Shown piece by piece: positions 33,458-47,400 of a stretch of 64,000 nt of DNA. The stretch covers positions 28,880,001 through 28,944,000 of the forward strand of contig NC_092674.1 in the NCBI RefSeq assembly GCF_964355755.1. Reading direction: 5' to 3'. The notes beneath the pieces were generated by a model. The model made no database searches and was not told the origin of the DNA. It worked only from the letters and a program-made list of their open reading frames with translations. The DNA is from Antedon mediterranea (taxonomy: Eukaryota; Echinodermata; Crinoidea; Comatulida; Antedonidae). The position numbers and the translations under genes are program-made. Each line of letters opens with the position of its first letter. Positions within the stretch are counted from its first letter, which is position 1.

Positions 33458-35194
33458 TTAAGGTAAATTACGTAATACAGTGTGGCATAGTACCGTATTA
33501 AATGCGCAGCTATTGTTAAGGTTAGGCAAATTACGTAATACAGTGTGGCATAGTACCGTATTAAATACGCAGCTATTGTTAATGTTAGGAGTCTATGACA
33601 CACGCCCATGTGACACTATATTTACATAATTTATATTTACAGTAGGCCACACCGCCCTACCGAGAATCGGTTAAGGATCGGACAAAACATTAACGACCAG
33701 GAAGACGGCGGGGCGCTCACGAGAGAGTGGGACGCGCACGAGAAGGTGGGGTGCGCACGAGTGTATTGTAGGCTTACAACTATTAAAGGCCTATAATAAT
33801 ATTTACTACTTTTGCATTACGGTACTGTATCTATTGTATCTATTGTTTAATTATAATTATGACTACGATCATCCTAAACACAATTTCATTATTCAATAAC
33901 AAATACATTATGCAAAGATATTATATTTATTGTCACGCATTTCGGAAGTGATCAATAATTGTGTTTGTTATATCGCATTCCTAATAAGAAGTGCAAATAA
34001 AAAAATGTCACAGAAAGTCTCGGATGTGGTTGCTTACGATTTAAAAATAAGTTCAACTGTTTACTACAATACTAATCTTACCCCTCCAAAAAAAGAACGT
34101 TTTATTTATGTTATGTTATTTATTAATCTGTTTTTATTATTAGTCAAATCAACACAAGTCATTCGCAGCCTATCTGTCATACGTTATTTAAGATGATCAT
34201 AAAGAACAAACGTGAAGACAGATGAAGATAAACCGGATTCGAAACTTCAACAACATTACGTACGTCTTTACGTAGATCGTACAATAACAAGAAACACGAA
34301 AATATAATATGTCAGGATATTTTGTAAAAGTGTATACGGTGTAAAAGACACGTGCTTGTGATATAGCCATATGACATCAGCATATACTTGGAAAATAGTA
34401 TTCCATAACAATTAAATATTTGATGGTTGATAGTAAGGGACGGATCTAATTGAATTGCTTTATTTTTTATAAACAGAAATAAATAGAAATATACATTTTG
34501 AAATTCTTTTTATTATAATGATTCTCTATTGAAAGTAATAATTTTTACGCTATTTTATATTTTTGTCAATTGTTCTTTTTTGCCCCTTTAAATCTTTTTT
34601 TTTTCACGTTTCATTGTTATAGATTATATTTCTATCTTTGCTGCAATTGAAGGAAATTAATGTTTATTTTCATTTGATTTATATGTAAATCCAATGCACA
34701 TTATGTTTTGTTAAAGATATATTGTCCCCCTGAAAAAAATATTTTTTGGAATGTTGTTGTTGAATATGCTATTTTAATGTCACATAATACTATTTATAGT
34801 TATTCACTTTTTTTTACCAAACATTGGATCGAAAATGTACTGTATTTACCCGAAACTGTAATTTAAAGCAAACAAAAAGTCAAATTGACTGGAAGTTTAT
34901 GGTTGAATTATTAACCGTTTATGTCTTGTTATAATTGAAAACCGTATTATTTTTCTACAGAAGTGATTACAGACCTTTATCAAAACTGCAAAATGGCCTA
35001 TTCAAAGTCCTTTTTTTTTTTATTAATCTTCATTTTTCATGTTTTTGGGGAACAATACATATCTTTAATATTATTTTCCTGCTTTATAAGCAACCATTTC
35101 TGCTTTGTACCCAAAAGCTTTTGGAGGCGTGCCTTTATAACTATGCCTTTTGTTTGTTAGCTGATTTGTTATCCTTTGTTACAATTCTCTTCAC

Positions 35195-35223
35195 CTGATG
35201 ATGGGCTATGCCCAAAACATGTC
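35195..35223 (+). ncRNA. Hammerhead-like motif at a retroelement remnant
   Basis: CTGATGA, stem GGGC/GCCC, then AAAAC and ATGTC. Consensus except that G12 is A. Such motifs are known from Penelope-like retroelements; no reverse transcriptase remains here. Confidence 0.3.
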
Positions 35224-36566
35224 GTAAAAATTAACTATATTGAGGCAGTTTTAACTTATTTGATTTTGATTTTTTTTCTATATCCTGGCTATGCAGGTCT
35301 TTGATTTATATATATATCTTTAATATTATGTACGGACATATACAATTAGACATAATGATTGTATATACATTAGTAGTGCATTTATAAAGTTATCAATATA
35401 ATAACGATATTAATGTAAAAGGAGAATAGGTCCGCCTCCTCTATCAAACGAAATATAAGGTACTACGGTCTTAATTGTTGTACTTCAAGGAATCTGTAGC
35501 CCCGGTCTCGTTTTAAGTATCAAACGGACATTGAGCCATGACCAGCAGAGAATAGTCCGAAGGCTCTTGACCCATCATTGACCATTCATGTTGAGGTCGT
35601 CAAACAGCATTATTGATTTTGGTAATTTTGATAATTTAGTCACATTATAGGTCGCAGTATTGTCAATCACGTGACAATAGGGATTAATACTGAATGGAAG
35701 ATGCCATTCAATATCTTAATCTATTCACATTGACCTTTTAATTACAATATACAGTTCCTTTTCCTAGTAATTAATTGAATAACTGTGTTAATCTGATTTA
35801 TATGAATCTATAGTTATAGAGCATCGGAAAAAACAGGAATGACGTCACATTTAATACCTATAAAGAAGAAGCGTCCTGGTCAGTTCGATGACGTCACCTA
35901 GACATCGTGGTGTTTTTAATAGGCCTACTGCTTATTTTGAACAGTTAAATGTTTCCTGCCTCTAATTAATACTCTTACCTACAAAAACAATCTTAGCTTT
36001 AACTTATGCCCATTCTATAGAGGGAGTTTGTTTAAACAATGGATGAATCAATCAAGTATCCTAACATTGGTCAATGACCTTAACAAGTTGATAAACCAAA
36101 TAATTGTTAAGCCACACCACACCCCTTCCCACCCAATTTCATATCAACGCCCAACACAGATTTTGCGCGCGCGTGCATACCTCGATAGCCTTCTATGCTC
36201 TAGCCTATTATATACATTATGTCTCAGAAAACTGTAAACGGGATTGGATATACTTATTGAATATAACATAGACCCATCATCATACGGTATATCCTATCCA
36301 GGAAGGTCGATTGGAGAACGTCCGAGATTTTTGTAAATATTACCCGAATTACCGGATAGGCTTAACCGTTTCCAAGAACTGCATACAAGTTACGCTGAAC
36401 ATTTTGCCAATTGAAAGTCAAAATAATTTAACCGATATCAGGTTAAAGACAATTAAACAAGTCTGACAGGAGCAGTTCAGTAACCAGTTTCTATGGAACG
36501 CCGTTAACGCAACATTTCGATGATATGAATTTTATGACGCGATATGTGAATGAAATGCATCGATAT

Positions 36567-36568
36567 AC

Positions 36569-36607
<39 letters not shown>

Positions 36608-36609
36608 TG
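36567..36609. repeat. TAG trinucleotide microsatellite
   Basis: About 13 uninterrupted TAG units. Confidence 0.95.
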
Positions 36610-37163
36610 TACTGTAAATGATAACTTGTGTAAATAGTTTTGTAGTAAGTAACAACCTTGTGAAAAACACCAATTTGATGATTCAAATGTTGCATCCATT
36701 TTTAAATAAAGTTATTATTATTTTATTATTTATAATATGAATTGAATGGCGCGATAAAGAATGAAATGCGTAAACGGCGTTCCATAAGATTCTGTGAATT
36801 GAGACTATACTGTATACAGGACCGGTAGGCATTACATTCCTACGCTGGCTTTCAATATAAATTGGATTGCAATGCGTATTTAATATGATTGAGATGTGTG
36901 ATACCTTTATACACAATATCCCCAACTTGAACTAGGTTAGGGGTTGAGGTTTTAGTTGGTATTCTCTTTCAAGTATATCCACACAGTTAATTCTTATACC
37001 TGGAATCTTAAAGGCGGATTTATATTTCAACTTCCTGTTTAAAATTGAAAATTTCACTCGACAATATGAAACGCGTGTAAAGGTATTGTTGGTTCTAACA
37101 ACACGCGTCTACTTTCTGATAAAAAAACATATTTATATGCCTCTTATAAGTTGAATATCTTAA

Positions 37164-37303
37164 AGCACTGTCTATACTATCAAACTAGTTTGACAAAAAA
37201 AATTGTGCCCAAATATGGTAGTGATATAACATCATCATGTCCATATATGAGCACATTACATTTTTTTTCTCACGTAAAGTTTGATAGTGTGGACAGAGCT
37301 TAA
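37164..37303. mobile_element. Family A element
   Basis: TTAAAGCACTGTCTATACTATC at the left and GACAGAGCTTAA at the right, symmetric around a TTAA-like flank. Confidence 0.8.
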
Positions 37304-37396
37304 ACAAGCGGTTGTTCTTATTCTGTATTGTTTACAACACAGATAGAAAGACAGACAAGGTAACTATTGATTTGATTTCCGTTCTGAAACATAACT

Positions 37397-37554
37397 AAAG
37401 TCCTGTCAAACTGTATGTGACAAAAAAAATATGATGTGCCCATATATTGATATGATGATGTCATATCACTACCATATTTGGGCATCAACTACAAATTTGG
37501 CCATATAAAACTTGTTTTTGTCAAACTTATAGTTTTATAGGTAACAGAGCTTTA
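37397..37554. mobile_element. Family A element, degenerate
   Basis: The core GATGTGCCCATATATTGA and TATCACTACCATATTTGGGC is retained; both termini are eroded. Confidence 0.65.
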
Positions 37555-38257
37555 GCGGCATTCACAGCAATCAAACGAAAAAGGCAATAAATTCGCAAGT
37601 ACGTAAAAACAAATCTGATGCCGTGACTACAATATCGAACTTTGGCGTAGTTACAGAAGCTGTTGCAACGTCGCTTAAGCATGCACACTGTTCTCTCAGC
37701 GTATCATATAAAGTTAACATTACGGTCAATTACCGTAACAATTACCCCTGATCTATGATAAGTAAGCTAAACTATCAATCACATTTTTAAATTGAAATTT
37801 AATTGAATGATCTTTGATTTAATATTTCAAGAGATTTAAAATAATTGAAATGAAATACGCTAGAATCACAGCATATTCCGCCTAGTAGATGATTAATCCA
37901 GCATACGTATGTAGGAGGTGGGCTCGCGGGCATGAACACCATTTCACCAGGTACATACGGCCGTGGCTATGCGAGTAGGCGTCATGTTAGGCCAAGTGGA
38001 CTCTGGGTCAAGAGGAATTACCATTTCGTACGGGCTGCAATTTTAAACTCGTCAGTGACGGATCTGGACTTTGATTTACAGTAGTAAAGGGGCGCTGACG
38101 ATTGTGAATATGAGCTGATAAACAATTGCGTAGATAAGTTGGGGAATCCTCGTGAAACGTCACAAAATATATATGAATATTCATTAGTAATATCCATAAT
38201 GTATGATGACGTGAGAATTGCGCTAACTACAATTCGCCAATGCAAACTCGAGCAGTT

Positions 38258-38325
38258 TGTGTAGTCGAGTCGATTAGACTATGTTAGTTTACATGTCGAT
38301 GTATGGGGTTCGAATCCCATGAGCA
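38258..38325 (+). pseudogene. tRNA-like sequence (tRNA pseudogene or SINE head)
   Basis: An A-box match TAGTCGAGTCG and a perfect B box GGTTCGAATCC near 38308 are correctly spaced, but the T stem has mismatches and no matching 5' acceptor strand exists, so it is not a functional tRNA gene. Confidence 0.4.
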
Positions 38326-39530
38326 ACTTCTTTTTACTTTATAGTGAGAGAGGTTATTTAGAGGGTTAGGTTTAGCTATATTTAGAAAATAGTTTGGCTA
38401 TCTTTCAAATAAGGGATCCCCAACTTATGTACGAAAAAAAAAATCGCGGGCCGGCTGAACCCCCGGACTACATTGCATCGAACATTGACCTAAGCTACAA
38501 CCTACTATAAACTGTAGGCCTATTTATTATAATGGCAAAACATACTAATAATAACACTAATAGAAGGCCAATCATAACTAAATCAACGTATCCGAATATG
38601 AGTAAGGTTCCAAATTAAAGATGTTTTTAGAAATTTACCCCACATTTCTATCTGCACGCTTCCTAAACGAGTTTGGAGGAAAACAAGATACGGTCATGGA
38701 CGATGTATGAATCAATGCATTATAATATCCGTAACACCCGCATATTTTTGTCAATTTTGTGTAAGTGTCAACGACAATTTAACTTTAATTTGAAGCTGCC
38801 TACAGAAGTACATTAAAAAGCATTTAATGTCAAGCGTCAGATGTAGGGCAAACGGCAAACGGGGAAAAATATCCGACCAAACAATTTATTACATAGTAGA
38901 TCGACTGTATTTAGCCTGAACCAGCATACAGCTATAACATAAAAAATCTGTATATGTACTGGCGGCAGTACGGAGAGTGGGTGGGTTATTAACCATGGAC
39001 ACATGAATGTTGTTATTCTATTGATTCTTCTTCATCTAATTATAAGGATAAAGTTGGTTAACAAATTTAGAGTTAAAATACAAGGCCGGTGCGGAAGAGA
39101 ACTATTGGTAATCTTAGGTCCTGGATTTCGGTTATCTAGGTTTCGTGACACCCGAATGTGGTGTACATGGGTTAACGTAGATCAGATCAGGTGGGAACAT
39201 GCGGGGTGTGGGCATGAAGAGGAGGGATACAGAATTGAGCAATATATTAAATAGTACAACATAATTCCAGCTTCCTGAGTTTCACAATACCGAAGCTGAG
39301 TGGGTAACGAACGACACACATAATTATGAAATAAAATAATATTCGACTCGTGGCACGTCCACCAATGTCACAACCACAATGCTTATTGTAAAACGACCTT
39401 GTTTACCGAAAGGTACAAGTGAAACACGAGAAATATTTCAATTAGTCATTCTACTGTTCAGTAGGAAGACACGCGTGGTTGTGTAAACACGGGCTATCGC
39501 ACGCTTATCGGCAATCAAATATGTGTATTT

Positions 39531-39688
39531 TTCTGTCTACACTATCAAACTAGTTTGAAAAAAGGTGTGATGTGCCCAAATATGGTAGTGAAATGCTTAA
39601 ATATGGTAGTGATATGACATCGTCATGTCCATATTATATATGAGCACATCACATTTTTTGTCACATAAAGTTTGATAGTGTAGACGCA
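39531..39688. mobile_element. Family A element
   Basis: CTGTCTACACTATCAAACTA at the left and its complement at the right, with two copies of the AATATGGTAGTGA motif inside. Confidence 0.8.
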
Positions 39689-40421
39689 TACTTCTATATT
39701 CGCCAATTTCGACAATGAACGCGACATCTACATGTAACCACATAATTTATTTTGATGGAAAAAAAAATGTGCATCGTATAGGACGCATCTACGCGGCGCC
39801 TTGATCGTCGCGCAAAACTTACGGCACGTATGGGGCGCCATAAACAGCAAAGGTATGTTAAGTGTTACGTTTGTTGCGTATGAGTCTCATAAACAGTAAC
39901 ACGCTCAAAGCAAACACGTTTCTTGTTTGTTGGACATTGCCCTCTAAATGTCGTATCGTATAGGCCTAATAGGAAAACCTGCCTTTGTTGTTATTACTGA
40001 GTATCTGTCGCACACATGATGTGAAGTGTTTGTTATTGTATACACATCAGGCAGACGACCTTAGGTACAATGACACCATTTCATTTTGCCGCGGTTCTTA
40101 CACACGTTTTTTCGTATCATTTACAGTTCCCAAACTCAAAATTACCATGGTAAACGATGCGTCCTTTTTACTCATTTTATCAGCAAAATATTACGGTATA
40201 CTTATGCTATACCAACAATTTACATTCTTTAATTCTTTAAATTTTGGAATTAAATTAGTGTTACTGTATTAATAAATTAATATCGTTTCTCACGGAAGTG
40301 TCCGCTGAAAGGTGTGTCCCCTGCTGAATAGAGGCGTCGTTATTATAAACGGGAAAGTATCTTATTTTTACTTATTAAAGTATGTCCCTTAATTATCGTA
40401 GGGTGCCACAAAGAATGAGGT

Positions 40422-40438
40422 GGGGGGGGGGGGGGGGG
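40422..40438. repeat. G17 homopolymer
   Basis: A run of 17 G, potential quadruplex or sequencing-error site. Confidence 0.95.
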
Positions 40439-41003
40439 TTGTTACTGCAAGGCAAGTATAGGCCTAAACCTATCTATTATGATTTGATTTTAACATTGCA
40501 AATAAGATTTGAAAAAATACACTGTACATAGATTATAAACTACTGTACTGTACACCGTAGGACTATGAAACTGTGGCCTTTGTATAAGTTGGGAATGAAC
40601 TTGCGAACAATCTATCAAACGTTGGTTAGCCTAGATATTGCAATTAATAACCGCATTTTCCTTCGTACACAAGCGCGTCTCGAGGTTCTTGACCGTAGAG
40701 GTGGTCAACATTGTTTTTGAGCTCTCCTGTTTTTATTTACGTTTCAAGTTTAAACAGAGAAAGTATACGAGATATGTGACAATTAATTGTCATGTTATGT
40801 TACACTTAAGATAAGATTATATAATTATTGTTAATTAAACACGATCTTTAATTTCCGTGACGCAAACGGTTCAATACCACGTGATAATACACTGCTTACG
40901 TTGATTTCAAGAGACAATTTAATTAAAATCATCTCTCGTGAAATATTATGGAAAAGAAGGTATTGTCGACTCCAATTAGGAAGTGACTGAAGAATGTGGA
41001 CCC

Positions 41004-41142
41004 TAAGCTCTGTCTTCACTATCAAACTATGTTACAAAATGTGATGTATGTACATATATGGACATGATGATGTCATATCACTACCTTATTTGGGCAAATC
41101 ACACTTTTTTGTCAAACGAGTTTGATAGTGTAGACAGAGCTT
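41004..41142. mobile_element. Family A element
   Basis: AAGCTCTGTCTTCACTATC at the left and GATAGTGTAGACAGAGCTTA at the right. Confidence 0.8.
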
Positions 41143-41625
41143 ATATTTAATTTAGTGGCCCATTAGTCACGTCAGGGAATGCCTCTTATTCAGAGGCCGC
41201 CCTATTAAAGGGAAACTTTCCCAAAACGGTGGAGAAACACTGTATGGTTTTAATGCCACGGTCAATTTCTATTGGAATGGCGCAAAATTAACAAATTCGT
41301 AACATATTTTTTAATGAAATATGTTTAAAAACACGTAGAGCAGAAGATCGTAAAGTCAACTCAAAACGTAATAATCCACAAGAAAGCATAAAAGCGGTTG
41401 TTTTTACGACAATTTAAAAAAATAAAAAACATGGCCATATACATAGCTGCAGTCGCGTGCTTAAATTTGAGTTAGTGTTTACCGACCGACCGACCACCAA
41501 CCGACCAACATAGTGAACTGTAGAGTCGCGTTTTCACACGACTAAAACATGCTTAGCTGAGATTTTGAATGCAATCATCGACCCTTGTTTTTAGTCGCGT
41601 GGAAGCGACTCTATAGTTCACTATG

Positions 41626-41652
41626 TCGGTCGGTCGGTCTGTCTGTCTGTCG

Positions 41653-41687
<35 letters not shown>

Positions 41688-41691
41688 GGTC
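41626..41691. repeat. GTCT/GGTC microsatellite
   Basis: Tandem GTCT units mixed with GTCG, inside the TIR element. Confidence 0.9.
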
Positions 41692-42288
41692 CGGTATCAC
41701 TATGCGTTTTATCGCTTTATGACCTTATCTTGATATCAGTTTAATCTAGCTAAATCAATTTTTCACAGAATATTCCTTATGGCCAGGAATCGATGTGGTT
41801 ATGATTTCACGGTGCGCAATAAAAAATTACGCGGTCTACGCACGATTTAACGAAATCACGTTTGTAATCATATCTTAACAACCATGAATCACAATTAAAT
41901 AAAATTTGGTACTCATAAATTTCAGGGCATAAATCATCATATGGCAATACAATTACGTGCGTAGCGCATGTAACGCATGCGTACGCGCGCCTAAAATTTT
42001 CAAAATTTATTTTCGATAAAATAAGAGTACGTTTCAGGCAATTTTAAGCGTTTACAAAATTGCCATGAGTGCGCAGATTTTTGCGCGCGCACTGCGCGTT
42101 AAATGTTATTGCGCACTCTTTTTGCCCGATTTCTGTTTTCTTGACTTACTTTTCAACTCGAAATTACGTTATACGAGCACGTCAAAGGTGACAGGCTACG
42201 CACGTGTAAATTAAAAAAATATAAATGTTTTTAAACATTTCAACATTTTTAAACATGTTCAGTAATTTCGGTCAGTATAGTTCACTAT

Positions 42289-42336
42289 GTCGGTCGGTCC
42301 GTCTGTCTGTCGGTCGGTCTGTTTGTCTGTCGGTCC
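42289..42336. repeat. GTCT/GGTC microsatellite, second tract
   Basis: The same motif order as the tract at 41.6 kb, near the element's right end. Confidence 0.85.
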
Positions 42337-43094
42337 GGTATCACTATGCATTGTAGCACGCGACTTAATGGCTGTTGGCCTTGTTTTTTCATCAATTTGG
42401 TTTCAATTTATATTTATAGTCTATAACAGGCTATAACCCCGGATGTATTGATATAATGAATAAATATGTAATTTAGATTATTGCCAAAAAAATCGTTTTA
42501 TAAACTTTTGAATTAGACTTACTAAAAGATAAACGATACTGAGAATTGCTGAGTTTTATCCATCTCAACAAATCTTGTTTGAATTTAATCCTATTACGAG
42601 GAAAACGGAGTAGTGAGCTGCTATTGAACTCCAAAAGTTAAAAAAGAAGGTAAATTAATAAAAAGACAACAAATCATATTGTTTATCCAATATAAATAAT
42701 CACGTGATGATTTAATTAATGTTTATATACAATAGGATAACAATTTTATTTTTATAATACGATTTCAGGTATAAATGCAAAGTTGGATTGTGTCTAAATC
42801 ATTCTATTGCAGTAATATTTGATTTTAGTTTCAATGTAGAAGTCAGTGCAACAAACAAAAAGATTGTGATATAAATGCAGTTACCGCAGTATAATACATT
42901 TGACACGATCCTTTACGAATTAACAGTATACAAAATAATATACAACGTTATGGTATTTTACTTATTATTGGAATGCTAATTTACTATAATAATAATAATA
43001 ATATACTAACAATTTTTACAGTACCTATTTGGCAGTAGAATTTAGTTGTTACTATGTACAGCTGTTTCTCATTATGTATTTAAAATATTACAAT

Positions 43095-43215
43095 ACCATA
43101 GGCAACATCCATGATACAGCATGACATGTGAAGCCTGTGTCATAATCTAACCCTTAACCATACATGCTTCACAAATAATTATGCTGTATTATGGAATTTG
43201 ACATGGAAAAAAATT
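43095..43215. repeat. Palindrome-rich dispersed repeat, second copy
   Basis: Shares CATGATACAG, ACATGTGA and TCTAACCCTT with 27.4-27.7 kb. Confidence 0.4.
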
Positions 43216-44250
43216 GTCATATGTGGAAACACAGTACTGAAAAATGATGGATATACTGCAGTACCTAAGACCCTAAGCTAAGAGTTATACCACAATTACT
43301 GTATTTAAGTTCGTAAGAGGACTTCCTGAACGCTATTGACACAAGCGGATGCAAGTAATTGTACACAAAAGTGACTCACGAGAAGCCTTGCCCTCTCCTC
43401 GATGCAGCATCTCAACAAGGGTTGTTTATGGAAAAAACCCAAGAGGTGAATCGGTCAAAAGTGGATCAATCAGAAAGAGGCAGTGTTATGTTGAAAACAA
43501 TAATATAAGGGACCATGTCACAATTATTCTACTGCAGTTACTGCAGTAACTTTAAGCCAGTTTATGTAATTATTTAGCAAGAATTTTAATGTGGGTAATA
43601 CCTGCCTCATAAACTTCTACTTTGAAACAAATTAAAAAGTTAGCAAAAAGAAATGACAAAAGAATTACTATAGGTTTTAACAATAAAACAATAAAATTTA
43701 AATTATTACTATCAATATTATATAATAATGGCAATAACATATAACAGCCATTGCAATTGAGGTTTGTTAAAGAAAAAATGATATAAATAATAAGTATACA
43801 AAGAAACGAATAAAAAAAATTAATATTGTTATTTCAGGAAAGCTAACTTTGGATTTTGATGTCTACGTTCGGAGGAAATCTCGCCATAACTGATGTCGTG
43901 TTAATCCACAAGAAGGGGTCGCTGCACGGAGCCAATTTTCTACCTAATTTTGACGCAAACAAGGAATTAAAATTTTTGTTACGATGACCTACTAAACTGG
44001 TCACGCGTATCCAAAACACAGAGTATGTTTTGCAGAGACCTGAAACAGACGCAAATTGCAAACACATCCAGATTAATTCACAGTAATTCAATAAATGATA
44101 ACAAATTGTGGCTATTTTTAGATATAGGAGTAAGTGAATGACAAATAACATTGCAAATGTCCATCAGCAAGGTTTCCAATTATAATTTGTCAGTTCGATC
44201 CCCCTTTTTTTTAACGAACCCAAATACTACTCCTGTCGCACATTATTTTT

Positions 44251-44427
44251 TTACGAACCACACATTAGACAGTCATCACGGTTCTGTAGAGAGCACGCCA
44301 TAGCAGCCATGTTTTCCGTTTTTGATTTTTCGTTCGTTTTGGTGCCTAGCGATTCTTTGTTTAGGGTAAATTTGATTGGATCGGCTGCTGGTCTTGTTCG
44401 TAGATAGTACATTCCCGTCTTCAAACC
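44251..44427 (-). CDS. RRM1: RRM1 exon n (terminal)
   Basis: Starts [15 protein letters not shown] with the radical-transfer Tyr pair, then a variable Lys/Asn-rich linker, and ends with the swinging-arm dithiol CLMCGS and TAA. 59 codons including the stop. I found no AATAAA within 600 bases downstream; ATTAAA at 43585-43590 is a possible signal. Confidence 0.97.
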   Translation of the reverse strand, partial: GLKTGMYYLRTRPAADPIKFTLNKESLGTKTNEKSKTENMAAMACSLQNRDDCLMCGS

Positions 44428-47400
44428 CTAAAAAAAACCCAAATTATTGAAAATTGTATCAATATAATGAAAGCATAGCAGAGGTCAATCGAGTAATATT
44501 ATTATCAATATATTGTTTACAAACTCCTTACAAGTTACTTTGCGAAAACAAGTATTGAATTTTAGTCGACAGATAATTTGTCATTTGTACAACAGGATGA
44601 TTTATCAAGCAAAACACATAATAACCTTCTTTCCCAGCTGCCTTTCTATCTGAAATTCAAAACATGATAGCCAAAAAAAAATCTGTTTTTTTATATCTTA
44701 TTACAAATTATCAATTTACTAAAGTGTCTACGACTAAAAAATCAATCTAGATTCTGAAATGTTCAAGTTCAATTTAAAATATTTTTCCTTTCACTTTAAA
44801 AATAACACAATAATAAAATGCCGACTCAATTCTTAGAATTTCAGAGAAAATTGTACGTTAACAAATCTTTCCGCTTCTATTGTAAACAGTTGATATATTT
44901 TTCACAAAAACAAACGCAAACATTAACCGCCTGACAAGATACGCCTGGTGCAGAACGTTGGTCGCTTATGGAATTAATTTACTACCGAAAATAACAATTT
45001 ACATAGTATTTAGTAGCAACCTGTTGTGATCTTAGAATGGGTATGTAACGGAGACAGCAGATTTGTTTTGCTAGTTTCAACCAAAGATGTTGTGGATGTT
45101 TTAATCAGCTGAACTTCCTGCTAGGTGACAGATCGAGAATCTTCAATAACACGAAAACATATCACGAACCAAGTACGCAGCATGGCTTATTCACATCCCT
45201 AATTATGAATACATTTACGCAAATTGCAAGTGTTTGATGTGTAATTGTTTATTCCTGTGGGTAGTGGTGACCCGTCCCTCTGGGAGTGACAAAAGGGGAA
45301 AGGTAAAACCTTGTAATTGTATTAATTAGTAGTTATTGATTAATTAAATCTTTCCTTCTTAGTTTTGGTGTCTAATTACTGTGAGAATCTCTATGAGCCA
45401 ATCCACTTTAAGCTGTCAAAACTATCAAACTTGTTTGACAAAAGAAGTGTGATGCCCATATATGGTAGTGATATGTTCAAATATGGTAGTGATATGACAT
45501 CATGTTCATATATGGGCACATCACATTTTTGTGTCACATAAAGTTTGATAGTGTAGGCAGAGCTTTAGTCTGTGGCATACTTTCTTTTAATTTTACAATT
45601 CAATGGGTTTTTTTTTAAATGTATTTGTATAGTATAATGATTAAAGATTATGAAATAAATTTATAAATCATAATGACAAATTATTGATAGATGAATATTC
45701 ATGACTCTACTAAAATCAAATAGATTTTATGTGTAGTACCATTGATATTTTTCCAACACTTTTATAATAGAAAAAGCCCAGTCTGGGATTATTAAGCCCA
45801 TATTGAAATTAGTACAGTATATACATTATACTAATATTAAAGGGGAAATGCTGTATACATTTTGCTCTTTGACAGTAGAGGGTCTGGCTGCACTAGCTGA
45901 TCTCAGATCCTAATGTTTTATTAAATAACTTAAATCTATGAGTTTAAAATTTAATTTTTCTTAAATTATTATTGAAGAATTTTTGTTTGTTTGTAATCTC
46001 TCGGTTAGTTTAACAATGTGGTGTAGATATTGTATATGAAGAGAAATTATTAATTTAACATTTAATTTTCTGTTTCATAATCATTTTAAATTGAGTATTA
46101 CATCCAGTACAGTAACAAATTCTATTAAAAAGTTAAATATTTTTTTTATAAAATGGGTCAGCATGCAGATATTTGTCATGATAAAACAGGAAATAAGAAA
46201 GAGACAAACACTAATTTATTTGACTTAAGTTTTTTCATGGAATAAGATTTTAAAACTCAGTAAAAATCTGGATTTAATAAGCTCCGTAAACTGGCTATGG
46301 ATAAATAGTGGCTATCATTCGTAATTTCTACTGATGTCACATTTACGATCGATTGGTTGAAAACAAAATAACACAATTTATATAACATTTTTAATGGATC
46401 TTTCTATTTTGATCTAGAATGGGTCAATTCTATTCTAGATCACAATATCATTGTATAGTTAATATAATTACTAATAATAACACAGGCCTAAATGTGGAGT
46501 TCATACAGTTTCTATACTGGTGTGACCCAATTTCATGTTCAGGTCAAAGTGTAAAGTTCACTACTAACAGTACAAATAAATGGTGTGTCTGATCATTAAA
46601 GAAATCGGTACTTCTTGCCAAGTTAAAGCAAAAACAACAAGTTTAATACAACCCTTGCCAAATTGTATACTACTGATTCAACCACATTTCTAACTCCTCA
46701 ATACTGTAGTTAAACTTAAAACATTTGTTATTAACCACATTCGCAACCTGTACAAATGTGTAGAGTTCGATTAACTTGCAACAAGTAACTGGATTTAAAC
46801 AAGGGATGTTTATCAATATGAAATGAAAGTTATAAAGATTTCCTTTGTGTTTTAAATGACACATTACAAAACTTAGGACCAGAAAGCGGGATGTGCAAAG
46901 TACTGAAGTTGGCACCCACTGTAAAGCTCTGTCTACACATTAATCTTTAAGTGACTTTAATGTGCCTATATATGGACATGGTGATGTCATATCACTACCA
47001 TATTTACGAATATCATTACCATATTTGGGCACATCACACTTTTTTTGTCAAACTAGCTTGATAGTGTAGACAGAGCAAAAGAAAAACTACTATAATTTTT
47101 AAACATACTGTAGGCCTACTGCAAACTTTATATCAAACTGACTATCAGCAATTTGTATATAACATAGATGAGAACAAAATAAAGAGTTAAGCTCTGTCTA
47201 CACTATAAAACTACTGTAGTAGTGTAATGTACCTAAATATGGTAGTGATATGGATATCATCATGTCCATATATGTCTTATTTGTCACATAAAGTTTGATA
47301 GTTTAGACAGAGCTTTATGGAGTCAACTTTTTATGAAAATTACAGACAACTTTAGTGAACTAACAAGGTTCAGACAAAATGCCTAATGTCTATTATTGAA

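Larger units (their letters stand above)
33034..33582. repeat. 63-bp tandem repeat split by family-B elements
   Basis: Three units containing GTGTGGCATAGTACCGTATT at about 33050, 33480 and 33540; family B (33097-33457) lies between units one and two. Confidence 0.85.
41451..42365. mobile_element. About 0.9-kb element with short TIRs and GTCT/GGTC tracts
   Basis: AGTCGCGTGCT at 41451-41461 is inverted at 42355-42365. Inside are inverted CACTATGTCGGTCGGTC segments (41480-41520 versus 41620-41640 and 42285-42300), and TATCACTATGC occurs after both tetranucleotide tracts. No coding capacity. Confidence 0.55.
30520..44250. other. Gene-poor region, right part
   Basis: About 13.7 kb without a recognised exon. 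It holds family-B copies (32.1, 33.1-33.5 kb), family-A copies (37.2, 37.4, 39.5, 41.0 kb), a TIR-bounded element at 41.45-42.37 kb, a hammerhead-like motif at 35.2 kb and simple repeats. Confidence 0.55.

Noticed and set aside
38258-38325. Functional tRNA gene
   Set aside because: A and B boxes are present, but the T stem and acceptor stem do not pair.
43349-43549. 66-codon plus-strand frame near the RRM1 3' end
   Set aside because: No splice signals, start context or recognisable motif.
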